Shown here piece after piece: positions 1 to 8,109 of a stretch of 17,173 nt of DNA (position 1 is its first letter; each line of letters opens with the position of its first letter). The notes beneath the pieces are model-generated. The model was not told where the DNA came from. It saw only the letters and a list, made by a program, of their open reading frames with translations, and ran no database searches. The stretch spans positions 1 to 17,173 of the forward strand of contig JANOBJ010000391.1 in assembly GCA_031411575.1 (NCBI GenBank), read 5' to 3'. Position numbers and translations under genes: made by a program. The DNA is from JANOBJ01 sp031411575 (GTDB lineage: Bacteria > Pseudomonadota > Gammaproteobacteria > Burkholderiales > Burkholderiaceae_C).

Positions 1-768
1 TTGCTGGCTGGCAGCGCGGTGGTGGGCATGCATGTGTGCCATGCCACGCTGCGTGGCCTTACTATGAATCTGGTAGCGCCCGATGCCCATTTCATGGGGA
101 CGGCGGCCAGTTTCTCGATCCAGATCGTGAACCCGGCGCGCCGTCCGCGGCGTGCCATCGCGCTCAGTGTGCAGGGCGGCGGGCACTGGGCCTGGACCGA
201 TGTGCCGGCCCAGGGCGCCAGCACCGTCCAGGTGGCCTGGCAGCCCGAGCGGCGCGGCCTGCACCGCCTGCCCCCGCTTACCGCCGAGACCCGTTTCCCG
301 CTCGGCACCTTCCGCGTCTGGACCGTCTGGCGGCCAGCGGCGCAGGCCATGATTTACCCCGCGCCCGAACCATTTGCCCCACCGCTGCCCGCCGGCGAGC
401 CGCGTGGCGGTGGTGCGGCAGCCGCGCGGGCCGCCAGTGCCGGCGAGTTCGACGGCGTGCGCGCCTACCGGCGCGGCGACCCGATGAAACTGGTGGTCTG
501 GAAAAAAGCCGCCAAGGCCATGGCCAGCGGCTCGGACGATCTGGTCAGCCGCGACGCCGAGCAGGCCCAGCGCTACGAACTCTGGCTGGATTTTGCGCAA
601 GCAGGCATCGCCAGCACCGAAGGCAAGATTTCACGCCTGTGCGCGTGGGTGCTGCAGGCGGATCGCCTGGGTGTGGACTACGGGTTGCGGCTGCCGGGCG
701 GCGAGATCAAGCCGGCTTCGGGCGAGGCGCACAAGCGGCGGTGTCTGGAGGGGTTGGCGTTGTGTTGA
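1..768 (+). CDS. DUF58 domain protein, 3' part only (5' end outside window)
   Basis: The frame is open from the first base and ends at TGA 766-768. The 255 visible residues look like the body and C-terminus of a DUF58 protein, which usually has about 300 or more residues, so the N-terminal membrane segments are probably cut off by the window edge. The diagnostic DUF58 stretch is visible at about residues 150-170: FDGVRAYRRGDP followed by KLVVWKKAAK, matching the family's R-x-Y-x-x-G-D ... W-x-x-x-A pattern. DUF58 proteins typically sit between a MoxR-type AAA+ ATPase and a transmembrane transglutaminase; here the transglutaminase follows, so a moxR-like gene is expected just upstream. Molecular function is not established; a VWA-like fold is often assigned. 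The gene ends 154 bases before the next start, a wide gap holding a repeat copy. Confidence 0.85.
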   Translation: MLAGSAVVGMHVCHATLRGLTMNLVAPDAHFMGTAASFSIQIVNPARRPRRAIALSVQGGGHWAWTDVPAQGASTVQVAWQPERRGLHRLPPLTAETRFPLGTFRVWTVWRPAAQAMIYPAPEPFAPPLPAGEPRGGGAAAARAASAGEFDGVRAYRRGDPMKLVVWKKAAKAMASGSDDLVSRDAEQAQRYELWLDFAQAGIASTEGKISRLCAWVLQADRLGVDYGLRLPGGEIKPASGEAHKRRCLEGLALC

Positions 769-834
769 ACTGCGATGCTTGTGTTCGCGGGGCACCCAGG
801 CCGCCCATCGAACCCGTTGGCGAGGTGGTCCTGT

Positions 835-902
835 GTACTATGTTTTTGATAGCAAACTATGACCAGGGGAAGACGACCACGGGCCTGAAACGCTTGAAAA
901 TC
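835..902 (+). repeat. AT-rich dispersed repeat, copy 1 (intergenic)
   Basis: AT-rich island in GC-rich surroundings: an imperfect inverted repeat (TACTAT, 7-base spacer, ATAGCA at 836-854), then TATGACC, GACGACCA, GGGCCTGAAAC and GAAAATC. Aligned without gaps to copy 3 (10496-10563), 19 of the first 30 bases and about 30 of the 49 bases after ATAGC agree by eye. It lies between the DUF58 gene and tgpA and ends just before the tgpA ribosome binding site. Confidence 0.7.
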
Positions 903-908
903 AGACTT

Positions 909-914
909 GGGAGG
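909..914 (+). promoter_or_regulatory. Ribosome binding site of tgpA-like gene
   Basis: GGGAGG lies 8 bases before GTG at 923 and supports that GTG as the start. The site begins only a few bases after repeat copy 1. Confidence 0.65.
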
Positions 915-922
915 CCATTCCA

Positions 923-2914
923 GTGACCTCCCTCAAAAACCTGCCGCGCGACGCCCGCGACACACTGTTTTTGCTGTTCGTGATCGGCTGGGTCGTGCTG
1001 CCGCAGATCACCAACCTGCCGATCTGGTGCAGCCTGCTCGCTGCCTGTGTGTTGGTCTGGCGCGGCTGGCTGGCGCTGAAGAACCGGCCGCTGCCGGGCA
1101 AATGGTGGCTGCTGGCGCTGCTGGCGTTCACCATCGCTGCCACGCTGTGGACGCACCGCACGCTGCTGGGCCGAGACGCGGGCGTGACGATGATCGTGGT
1201 GCTGCTGGCACTGAAGACGCTGGAGTTGCGGGCGCGGCGCGACGCGTTCGTGATCTTTTTTCTGGGTTTCTTCACGATGCTCACCAATTTCTTTTTCTCG
1301 CAGTCGCTGCTGACGGCGGCGGCCATGTTGGTGGCGCTGCTGGGTTTGTTGACAGCGCTGGTGAACGCGCACATGCCGGTGGGCAACCCGCCGCTGATGA
1401 CCGCTGCGCGCACCGCCGGCGGGATGGCGCTGCTGGGCGCGCCGATCATGCTGGTGCTGTTCTTGTTGTTCCCGCGGCTGGCGCCGCTGTGGGGCATCCC
1501 CAGCGACGCGATGACCGGGCGCAGTGGGCTGTCGGCCAACATGCAGGTGGGCAACATCGCCAGTCTGGCGCTCGATGAAAGCGTGGCCATGCGCATCCGC
1601 TTTGAGGGCGAGCCGCCGCTGCAAAGCGACCTGTACTTCCGCGGGCCGGTGCTGTCCAACTTCGACGGGCGCGAGTGGAAAGCGCTGAATCCGACCTTCC
1701 CGCGCCGCCTTCAGGCGCCGGCCAACCTGCAGGTCTCGGGCGCGCCGCTGCGCTACGAGGTCACGCTGGAGCCCAACAACCGGCCCTGGATTTTTGTGCT
1801 GGACGCTGCCGCCAAAGCACCCGATCTGCCCGGCGTCGAGATGCTGATGACGCCCGAGCTGCAGTGGCTGACCAACCGGCCGCTGACCGACATTTCGCGC
1901 TACCGCGCCGAAAGCCACACGGCGTTCCGCCACGGGCCGCTCACCGACACGCTGGGGCTGCGCGATTTCGTCGCACTGCCGCCGGGCTTTAACCCGCGCA
2001 CCTTGCAACTGGCGGCCGACCTGCGGCGCGACCCGCGCTACGCCACGGCGGATGCGCAGGTGCTGGTCAACGCGGTGATGGAGCGGCTGCGCAGCGGCGG
2101 CTACAGCTACACGCTGGAGCCGGGCGTCTATGGCGCCAACACGGCGGATGAGTTCTGGTTCGACCGCAAGGAAGGGTTTTGCGAACACATCGCCTCCGCC
2201 TTCGTGGTGCTGATGCGCGCACTGGATGTGCCCTCGCGCATCGTGACCGGTTACCAGGGCGGCGAACGCAACAACGTCGACGGCTACTGGACAATCCGCC
2301 AGGCCGACGCGCACGCCTGGGCCGAGGTCTGGCAAGCCGGTCGTGGCTGGGTGCGGGTGGATCCGACCTCGGCCGTGGCACCGGGGCGCACCGGCTCGTT
2401 CCAGCGGCTGCAGGCGCCTCAGGGGGTGTTCGCCGCGGCCATTGGCACGGTCAACCCCAACCTCGCGGCCAGCCTGCGCGCCGCCTGGGAGGCGATGAAC
2501 AACAGCTGGAACCAGTGGGTGCTGAACTACACGCAAAGCAAGCAGCTGAATCTGCTCAAGAACCTGGGCTTCCAGTCGCCGAGCTGGGAAGACCTGAGCT
2601 ATGTGCTGATCGGCATCGTGGTGCTGACCAGCCTGGTCGGCGCCTTGTGGACGCTGTGGGAGCGCACCCAGCACGACCCGTGGCTGCGGCTGCACGCGCG
2701 GGTGCGCCAGCACCTCGAGCGCGCGGGCGTACCGGTGGGCCCGGCCAGCCCGCCGCGCCAGATGGCTGCGGCGGTGCGGCAACGCTTCGGGCCGGCGGCC
2801 GCCGCGGTGCATGACTGGCTGCTGAAACTCGAGGCGCAGCGCTACGCGCCAAACGCGGGCGCCAGCCTCGCTACACTCAAGCGCGAATTCAACCAACTGG
2901 CCTGGCCCAAGTGA
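923..2914 (+). CDS. TgpA-type transmembrane transglutaminase (DUF3488)
   Basis: Predicted inner-membrane protein of 663 residues with a periplasmic transglutaminase-like domain. The first ~190 residues hold about six or seven hydrophobic segments (for example around FVIFFLGFFTMLTNFFF and PIMLVLFLLFP). The catalytic triad is visible: Cys420 in EGFCEHIASAF, His464 in DAHAWAEVW and Asp480 in RVDPTSAVAPGR. The Cys-to-His and His-to-Asp spacings (44 and 16) are those expected for TgpA-like enzymes. A last membrane segment (about LSYVLIGIVVLTSLVGALW) and a short C-terminal cytosolic domain follow. TgpA of Pseudomonas aeruginosa is essential and thought to act in the cell envelope; the natural substrate is uncertain. 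The GTG start has a good ribosome binding site. The gene overlaps the next one by four bases (GTGA), so the two are probably translationally coupled, suggesting an envelope or peptidoglycan context. Confidence 0.93.
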   Translation: MTSLKNLPRDARDTLFLLFVIGWVVLPQITNLPIWCSLLAACVLVWRGWLALKNRPLPGKWWLLALLAFTIAATLWTHRTLLGRDAGVTMIVVLLALKTLELRARRDAFVIFFLGFFTMLTNFFFSQSLLTAAAMLVALLGLLTALVNAHMPVGNPPLMTAARTAGGMALLGAPIMLVLFLLFPRLAPLWGIPSDAMTGRSGLSANMQVGNIASLALDESVAMRIRFEGEPPLQSDLYFRGPVLSNFDGREWKALNPTFPRRLQAPANLQVSGAPLRYEVTLEPNNRPWIFVLDAAAKAPDLPGVEMLMTPELQWLTNRPLTDISRYRAESHTAFRHGPLTDTLGLRDFVALPPGFNPRTLQLAADLRRDPRYATADAQVLVNAVMERLRSGGYSYTLEPGVYGANTADEFWFDRKEGFCEHIASAFVVLMRALDVPSRIVTGYQGGERNNVDGYWTIRQADAHAWAEVWQAGRGWVRVDPTSAVAPGRTGSFQRLQAPQGVFAAAIGTVNPNLAASLRAAWEAMNNSWNQWVLNYTQSKQLNLLKNLGFQSPSWEDLSYVLIGIVVLTSLVGALWTLWERTQHDPWLRLHARVRQHLERAGVPVGPASPPRQMAAAVRQRFGPAAAAVHDWLLKLEAQRYAPNAGASLATLKREFNQLAWPK

Positions 2915-4014
2915 TCCGTCCCCGTTCCCTGCTCGCTTTCTCGTTTGCTATTATATTGATAGCTAACTTTGCCCTGCCAACGAGCACGTGGGCGCAAAAA
3001 GACTCCAAAAACCGCCCTGCTGGCAATGGCCAGGCCTCACCGCGCCAGGGCCCGGCCTACGCCGGCCGCGACGAGGTGATGCGTGCCGCCGACGACCTGG
3101 CCGAGCGCCGCAACCTTGACCGTGAATGGGTGCGGCAAGCCATCGGCCAGTCCCACCTCATACCGGTGATCCCGCGCCTCGTGTTGCCGCCACCCAGCGG
3201 CACGGCCAAGAACTGGCGCGTCTACCGCAGCCGCTTCATTGACCCGGTGCGCATCCGTGCGGGCGTGCGCTTCTGGCAGACGCACCGTGCCACGCTGGAA
3301 CGCGCCGAAAAGGAATACGGCGTACCGGCGGAGATCATCGTCGGCATCATCGGCGTGGAAACCATCTACGGCCGCGATATGGGCAGCTTTCGCGTGATCG
3401 ACGCGCTGGCCACGCTGGCGTTTGACTTTCCCGCCGCGCACCCGCGCGCCGCCGCCCGGCAAGAGTTCTTCAAGAGCGAACTTGAGCAGTTTTTGAGCCT
3501 GTGCAGCCGCACCGGTGTCGACCCGCTCGAGCCGCGCGGCAGCTACGCCGGCGCGATGGGCATGCCGCAGTTCATGCCGAGCAGCTGGGTGAAGTACGCG
3601 GTGGATTTTGACGAAGACGGCAAGGTCGACCTGGTGGGCAGCCCGGCCGATGTGATCGGCTCAGTCGCCAACTACTTCAAGGCCTTCGACTGGCGGCCCG
3701 GCCAGCCGACCCACTACCCCGTGAAGTTCGACGCCGCCACGCTCGACAAGGACGCCCTGCTCGCGCCCGACATCCTTCCCACGTTCAGCGTCGCCAGCTT
3801 CACCGCCAAGGGCGCCGTGCTGGGCGGCGACGCCCTGCAGCACCCCGGCCAGCTGGCGCTGATCGAACTGCAAAACGGCAGCGATGCGCCCAGCTACGTG
3901 GCCGGCACCGACAACTTCTACGCCATCACCCGCTACAACTGGAGCAGCTACTACGCCATGGCGGTGATCGAGCTGGGGCGGGAAGTGGCGGCAGCGCTCG
4001 CGAGCGCGCGCTGA
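2911..4014 (+). CDS. mltB: Lytic murein transglycosylase B family protein
   Basis: Predicted periplasmic enzyme that cleaves the MurNAc-GlcNAc bond of peptidoglycan, leaving 1,6-anhydro-MurNAc (SLT_2/MltB family, GH103). The protein has 367 residues. Residues 1-28 form a signal peptide with probable cleavage after TWA; there is no lipobox cysteine, so it is likely soluble, more like the SltB/MltB group than the E. coli lipoprotein. The catalytic glutamate is Glu150 in IIGVETIYGRDMGSF, and the substrate-groove motif AMGMPQFMPSSW is at residues 215-226, followed by the family's DFDEDGKVDL stretch. The GTG start overlaps the tgpA stop (GTGA), so coupled expression is likely. The hydrophobic core of the signal peptide is encoded by repeat copy 2, an unusual origin. 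Symbol given at family level only. Confidence 0.93.
   Translation: MIRPRSLLAFSFAIILIANFALPTSTWAQKDSKNRPAGNGQASPRQGPAYAGRDEVMRAADDLAERRNLDREWVRQAIGQSHLIPVIPRLVLPPPSGTAKNWRVYRSRFIDPVRIRAGVRFWQTHRATLERAEKEYGVPAEIIVGIIGVETIYGRDMGSFRVIDALATLAFDFPAAHPRAAARQEFFKSELEQFLSLCSRTGVDPLEPRGSYAGAMGMPQFMPSSWVKYAVDFDEDGKVDLVGSPADVIGSVANYFKAFDWRPGQPTHYPVKFDAATLDKDALLAPDILPTFSVASFTAKGAVLGGDALQHPGQLALIELQNGSDAPSYVAGTDNFYAITRYNWSSYYAMAVIELGREVAAALASAR
2945..3010 (+). repeat. AT-rich dispersed repeat, copy 2 (inside mltB signal peptide)
   Basis: TTGCTAT, 7-base spacer, ATAGCTAA, then TTTGCCC, CGAGCACG, GGGCGCAAAAA and CCAAAAA. The first 30 bases align ungapped with copy 3 at about 19 positions; the second half needs a one-base gap. 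It is translated in frame as the region from FAIILIANF to QKDSKN (residues 12-34), spanning the signal-peptide core and cleavage site. Confidence 0.7.
3993..4012 (+). other. GC palindrome at the 3' end of mltB
   Basis: GCGCTCGCGAGCGC at 3994-4007 is a perfect 14-base palindrome, immediately followed by the overlapping palindrome AGCGCGCGCT (4003-4012). It encodes the last residues of MltB and lies at the convergent junction with the oxidoreductase gene (4029). There is no T-tract, so it is not a classical intrinsic terminator, but it is the only strong secondary structure at this junction. Confidence 0.4.
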
Positions 4015-4028
4015 ACGCCACCAGCCTG

Positions 4029-5444
4029 TCAAGCCGCCGCCATCCAGCGCGGCGCAGCCGCCATCACCGCCTTGGCGGCAGCCTTCATGCGGCCCAGCAC
4101 AGCGAGCTTGCCGTTATCGGCCGGATCGATCGCGGCCATCACCTTGCCGAACCCGTCGAGCCGGCTGCTGCGTATCCAGTCGCGCAGCGCGGGCTCTTGC
4201 GCCCAGCGGACCTGGTTGCCCATTCCGATCAGCGTCGAACGCGCGAAGGTGTCGATGCCATCGGGGAACGGGATGGTCGTGCAGAGCTGGTTCTTTTGCG
4301 CGTCGTCGGCGTAGTGTGCTTCCACGTAGGCCACCATCGCCGCGCTGAATGCCGGCTGCGGAATCCGCACCAGCTGCAGCACCAGCTTGCCCCGCTGGAA
4401 GATCGGTTGCACCGGCCGCCGCTCGACCGCCGTGGCCGTGCAGTCAATGAACAGCGTGCCGGGCGCGACCGGCATCTCGCCGTGTTCCAGCACCACGCGA
4501 TCGGCTTGCAGCGCGCGCACGCGGCCCAGCCGGATGACCTGCGTGATCCGGCGCAGCACCGCCACCTCGCCCTCGGAGATCGTCGCGTAGTGAAACATGG
4601 TCGGGCGGTGATCGGGGTAGATCCGCAGCATCTGCCCGTGTGACTCCAGCCGCTCGAACAGCGCGTCGGCCGTGGGGCACTCGGCCAGTGCCTCCATCTG
4701 GTTGACCTGGCCGCCAATCGAGGCGTGGAAAAACTCATGCCCGGGTTGGGTGTTCAATCGGTTCAACAGCCACGAATCGCGCGGCATGATCCACTGGATC
4801 GACGCCGGATCGGCCCCGCAGTTGAGCAGCCAGACGCCTACGTCCATGGCCGTCTTGCCGGCGCCCACGATGACAAACCGCGAGGGCCTCGCCTGCTGCG
4901 CCTGCCACAGCTGCGGCAGCGCATTCGGCGCCACCAGCCGCACGCCCTCGGCCACGCTGAATTTGGGCGTGTGGGTCGACGGCACGGTGGTGCCGTAGTA
5001 GGTGGCGTCCACCACCTTGCGGCGCACCTTGACCTGCGTTTCGTCACCCGACAGGAACGAAACGAAGCGGTGATCGCCCGCGTAATCGCCCCGGTAGTCG
5101 CACATCGGGTGGTAGTCAACCCGCCCACTCGGCAGCAGTTTCTGGTGCACCACGCGGTTGAAATAGCCACTGACTTCCGGGCCGGAAGCCAGTTCATAAA
5201 ACCCCTGGTTCACGCCCACCGTGTCCTTGCGGTCGGCGCCCAGCGGCATCGAGTTGACGCCGTAGAACGCCGACGGCTGGTGCAGCGCCACGAACGAATA
5301 CGCGTCGTTCCAGTGGCCTCCCGGCTTGCCGTGCCGGTCGACCAGAGTGATGCGCGCATCAGTTTCGTCCAGCAGCGTGTCGGCGAACGCCAGGCCAACG
5401 GCCCCGCTGCCGATCACCAGGTAATCAGTCTCGATCTGCGGCAT
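4029..5444 (-). CDS. FAD/NAD(P)-binding oxidoreductase, monooxygenase-like
   Basis: A 471-residue protein with two Rossmann nucleotide-binding sites. The N-terminal FAD site is DYLVIGSGAVGLAFAD (GxGxxG at residues 12-17), with an acidic-ended strand ITLVDRHGKPGGHW. The second site, RFVIVGAGKTAMDVGVWLL near residue 195, fits an NAD(P)H site. The two-site layout and the GGHWNDAY stretch resemble flavin-containing monooxygenase or thioredoxin-reductase-fold proteins; the substrate cannot be read from sequence. No signal peptide is obvious, so it is probably cytosolic. The start is supported by GGAGG five to six bases upstream. It follows the alpha-E gene on the same strand after a 93-base gap containing hairpins, so co-transcription is uncertain. 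It converges on mltB with 14 bases between the stops. Many relatives are annotated only as NAD(P)/FAD-dependent oxidoreductases. Confidence 0.82.
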   Translation of the reverse strand: MPQIETDYLVIGSGAVGLAFADTLLDETDARITLVDRHGKPGGHWNDAYSFVALHQPSAFYGVNSMPLGADRKDTVGVNQGFYELASGPEVSGYFNRVVHQKLLPSGRVDYHPMCDYRGDYAGDHRFVSFLSGDETQVKVRRKVVDATYYGTTVPSTHTPKFSVAEGVRLVAPNALPQLWQAQQARPSRFVIVGAGKTAMDVGVWLLNCGADPASIQWIMPRDSWLLNRLNTQPGHEFFHASIGGQVNQMEALAECPTADALFERLESHGQMLRIYPDHRPTMFHYATISEGEVAVLRRITQVIRLGRVRALQADRVVLEHGEMPVAPGTLFIDCTATAVERRPVQPIFQRGKLVLQLVRIPQPAFSAAMVAYVEAHYADDAQKNQLCTTIPFPDGIDTFARSTLIGMGNQVRWAQEPALRDWIRSSRLDGFGKVMAAIDPADNGKLAVLGRMKAAAKAVMAAAPRWMAAA

Positions 5445-5508
5445 CGTGCCTCCGTTGCGTGTGGTGGGTGTGCGCGGCCAACCGGCTGCGAACGGCCGAT
5501 GGTACGCG

Positions 5509-5536
5509 CGGGTCTGCCCGGCGCAGTCGCCTGCGC
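5509..5536 (-). terminator. Tandem hairpins just after the alpha-E stop (candidate terminator or attenuator)
   Basis: Read on the minus strand, one base after the alpha-E stop codon comes GCGCAG-GCGA-CTGCGC (perfect 6-bp stem, 5521-5536), directly followed by CGGG-CAGA-CCCG (5509-5520). There is no U-tract, so classical intrinsic termination is unlikely. A 3'-end stabiliser or partial terminator separating alpha-E from the oxidoreductase gene is the best reading. Confidence 0.35.
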
Positions 5537-5537
5537 G

Positions 5538-6497
5538 TCAGGCCGTCGCCGGCACCAGAAAATCGCGGCTGATGCGACCACCCAGCTCGTTCACGCGGTC
5601 CAGAAACTGCGTGAGGAACGCGTGCAGGCCGGTGGACAGGATTTCGTCGATCCGGCCGTACTGCAGGTCGGCGCGCAGCTTGCCGGCGCGGCGCTGGGTT
5701 TCGGCCGACTGGTCGTTGCCCACCAGGCGCAGGTTTTCCACCACGCCGTTCAGGCTGGCGTGCAGCGAGCGCGGCATGTCGGGGCGCAGCAGCAGCAGCT
5801 CGGCCACGCGCTCGGGCGTGATCACGTCGCGGTACACCTTGCGGTAGATCTCAAAGCCGCTCACGCTGCGCAGGATCGCGCTCCAGTGGTAGAAGTCGTA
5901 CTCCTGGTCTTTCTCGCTGGCGGTGCCAAAGAAATCGCTTTGCAGCGTGTGGAATTTCACGTCCACCAGCCGCGCCGTGTTGTCGGCGCGCTCCAGAAAC
6001 GTACCCAGCCGCATGAAGTGCAGCGCCTCGTCCATCAGCATGGTGCCCACCGTGACGCCGCGCGACAGGTGCGAGCGGAACTTGACCCACTCAAAAAACT
6101 GTCCCGGATCGGCCTCAAACGCACCGCTCTTGAGCATGCGGTTGACCTCCAGCCAGGTGGTGTTCTGCGTTTCCCAGACCTCGGTGGTGAGGGTTCCACG
6201 CACCGCACGCGCGTTCTCGCGGGCAGCGCGCAGGCACGAGACGATGGACGAGGGATTGTCTTCGTCCTTCACCATGAATTCCATCACCTCCTGCGCGATG
6301 ACTTCCGCATGCCGCTCCTTGTAGGAGGGCAGCAACTCGCTGATGGACAGCAGCCCCTGCCAGCCCAGCTGCGCAACGGCGGTGGACTGCGGCAGCAGCG
6401 AAGTCTGGTAGTTCACATCGAGCATGCGCGCGGTGTTTTCGGCGCGCTCGGTGTAGCGCGACATCCAGAACAAATGGTCGGCGGTGCGGGACAGCAT
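5538..6497 (-). CDS. Alpha-E domain protein (COG2307/DUF403)
   Basis: A complete 319-residue alpha-E protein, close to the usual family length. The family is predicted to be all alpha-helical with conserved Glu-Arg (ER) motifs. The signature is at the N-terminus: SRTADHLFWMSRYTERAENTA, with a second similar motif near residue 150, MRLGTFLERADNTARLVD. The start ATG has GGAG eight bases upstream. It begins 24 bases after the ATP-grasp stop, so the two are almost certainly one transcription unit and probably one complex. Alpha-E proteins are consistently linked to, or fused with, circularly permuted ATP-grasp proteins; the fused form appears at 14478-17156 in this window. Biochemical role is unknown; a helper or substrate-carrier role for the ATP-grasp enzyme is inference only. 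No membrane segment or signal peptide is seen. Confidence 0.92.
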   Translation of the reverse strand: MLSRTADHLFWMSRYTERAENTARMLDVNYQTSLLPQSTAVAQLGWQGLLSISELLPSYKERHAEVIAQEVMEFMVKDEDNPSSIVSCLRAARENARAVRGTLTTEVWETQNTTWLEVNRMLKSGAFEADPGQFFEWVKFRSHLSRGVTVGTMLMDEALHFMRLGTFLERADNTARLVDVKFHTLQSDFFGTASEKDQEYDFYHWSAILRSVSGFEIYRKVYRDVITPERVAELLLLRPDMPRSLHASLNGVVENLRLVGNDQSAETQRRAGKLRADLQYGRIDEILSTGLHAFLTQFLDRVNELGGRISRDFLVPATA

Positions 6498-6521
6498 GGG
6501 GTGGCTCCGATCAGGTCTTGG

Positions 6522-6635
6522 TCATTCCGGGGCGGCCACGGGCAGGCTGGGTGCCGGCACCAGAAGCGGTGCCTGCACCGGTGTCTGTGATTGCATCTGC
6601 GTCTGCGCGGCGGCGGGCCGCTTGGCAGGCGCGGC
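6522..6635 (-). other. Low-complexity C-terminal tail of the ATP-grasp protein
   Basis: The segment encodes a Pro/Ala/Gln-rich end (from about APAKRPAAAQ to PVAAPE) after the last conserved family segment. It looks like a disordered tail. The fused homologue in this window continues from the matching point into its alpha-E domain, so the tail sits where the interdomain linker would be. Confidence 0.55.
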
Positions 6636-8093
6636 ATTGGCCTCGAGGATCCAGGTGTCCTTGGTGCCGCCGCCCTGTGACGAGTTGACGACCAGCGAGC
6701 CTTCTTTCAGCGCCACGCGCGTCAAGCCGCCGGGCACCATCTGCACCTCCTTGCCCGACAGCACGAACGGCCGCAGGTCGATGTGGCGCGGCGCAATGCC
6801 GCTTTCCACAAAGGTCGGGCAGCTGCTGAGCGACAGCGTGGGCTGCGCGATGTAGCCGCTCGGGTTGGCCAGCACCGCCTTGCCAAACTCCTCGATCTCG
6901 GCCTTGGTGGCGGCCGGCCCGACCAGCATGCCGTAGCCGCCCGCGCCGTGCACTTCCTTCACGACCAGGTCTTTCAGGTTGGCCATCACGTACTTCAGGT
7001 CATCCGCGTTGCGGCACATGTAGGTGGGCACGTTGTTCAGGATGGGTTTTTCGCCCAGGTAGAACTCGATCATCTTGGGCACGTAGGGGTAGATCGATTT
7101 GTCGTCGGCCACGCCGGTGCCCACCGCATTGCAGATCGTCACATTGCCCGCGCGGTAGGCGCCCAGCAGCCCGGCGCAGCCCAGTGTGGAGCTGGGGCGA
7201 AACACATCCGGGTCAAGAAAATCGTCGTCCACCCGGCGGTAGATCACGTCCACGCGCTTGGGGCCGCGGGTGGTGCGCATCCACACGAAGTTGTCCTTGA
7301 CGAACAGGTCCTGCCCCTCGACCAGCTCGATGCCCATTTGCTGCGCCAAAAACGCGTGCTCGAAATACGCGCTGTTGTACATGCCCGGCGTGAGCACCAC
7401 GACAGTCGGCTCGGCGGTGGCGGGCGGGGCCGAGGCGCGCAGTGTCTCCAGCAGCAAATCGGGGTAGTGCATGACCGGCGCCACGCGGTGCGAGCCAAAC
7501 AGGTCAGGGAACAGCCGCATCATCATCTTGCGGTTTTCCAGCATGTAGGAGACGCCGCTGGGCACGCGCAGGTTGTCCTCCAGCACGAAGTATTCGCCGT
7601 TGCCCTTGGCGTCGGGCGCGCGCACGATGTCGATGCCGGCGATGTTCGAATAGATCTGGTTGGGCACCTCCACCCTCATCATTTCGGGGCGGAACTGCGC
7701 GTTTTGCAGGATCTGCTCGGCCGGCACCAGGCCGGCCTTGATGATGGTCTGCTCGTGGTAGACGTCGTGAATGAAGCGGTTGAGCGCGGTCACGCGCTGC
7801 ACCAGACCCTTTTCCATCGTCTGCCACTCGTGCGCCGGAATGACGCGCGGAATCAGATCGAACGGGATCAGCCGCTCGGTGCCCGAGCCGTCTTCATCCT
7901 TGGCGCCATAGACCGCGAAGGTGATGCCGACGCGCCGGAAAATCATCTCGGCCTCTTCGCGGCGGTTGCGCATCATGTCGCCCGGCTGGCGCGCCAGCCA
8001 TTCGTCGTAGATCTTGTAGTGGTCCCGGATCTGCGCACCCTTGGAGAAAAACTCGTAGGGCAGCGCGGTGTACATCTCGTCGAATTTCTGCAT
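6522..8093 (-). CDS. Circularly permuted type 2 ATP-grasp protein (COG2308)
   Basis: Predicted ATP-dependent carboxylate-amine ligase of the circularly permuted ATP-grasp family (DUF404/DUF407, CP_ATPgrasp). It has 523 residues from the chosen ATG at 8093, which has AGGAG about eight bases upstream; the frame stays open to 8195, but only a TTG without a binding site lies there. Conserved stretches: FVLEDNLRVPSGVSYMLENR, VLTPGMYNSAYFEHAFLA, VDVIYRRVDDDFLDPD, and the nucleotide-binding Lys379 with glycine-rich loop VVKEVHGAGGYGMLVGP. The final ~35 residues, after DTWILEANA, are a Pro/Ala/Gln-rich tail without domain character. It lies 105 bases after comEC and 24 bases before alpha-E, its usual partner. 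The substrate is unknown; family predictions favour peptide-like bond formation. No signal peptide or membrane segment, so cytosolic. Confidence 0.93.
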   Translation of the reverse strand: MQKFDEMYTALPYEFFSKGAQIRDHYKIYDEWLARQPGDMMRNRREEAEMIFRRVGITFAVYGAKDEDGSGTERLIPFDLIPRVIPAHEWQTMEKGLVQRVTALNRFIHDVYHEQTIIKAGLVPAEQILQNAQFRPEMMRVEVPNQIYSNIAGIDIVRAPDAKGNGEYFVLEDNLRVPSGVSYMLENRKMMMRLFPDLFGSHRVAPVMHYPDLLLETLRASAPPATAEPTVVVLTPGMYNSAYFEHAFLAQQMGIELVEGQDLFVKDNFVWMRTTRGPKRVDVIYRRVDDDFLDPDVFRPSSTLGCAGLLGAYRAGNVTICNAVGTGVADDKSIYPYVPKMIEFYLGEKPILNNVPTYMCRNADDLKYVMANLKDLVVKEVHGAGGYGMLVGPAATKAEIEEFGKAVLANPSGYIAQPTLSLSSCPTFVESGIAPRHIDLRPFVLSGKEVQMVPGGLTRVALKEGSLVVNSSQGGGTKDTWILEANAAPAKRPAAAQTQMQSQTPVQAPLLVPAPSLPVAAPE

Positions 8094-8109
8094 GACCGGA
8101 TCTCCTGCT

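Noticed and set aside
857..2896. Long open frame antisense to tgpA.
   Set aside because: Its translation is rich in Arg, Gln, His and Ala with no domain pattern, typical of the antisense shadow of a GC-rich gene; the sense frame has membrane segments and a catalytic triad.
3993..4012. GC palindrome at the mltB end as a bidirectional intrinsic terminator.
   Set aside because: It lies inside the coding sequence, has no loop in the perfect form and no T-tract on either side, so it is listed only as a palindrome.
6505..6530. GAATGACCAAGACC on the minus strand at the ATP-grasp stop, resembling the repeat's ATGACC block.
   Set aside because: Only a short match without the AT-rich half; explained as the end of a coding region plus its stop codon.
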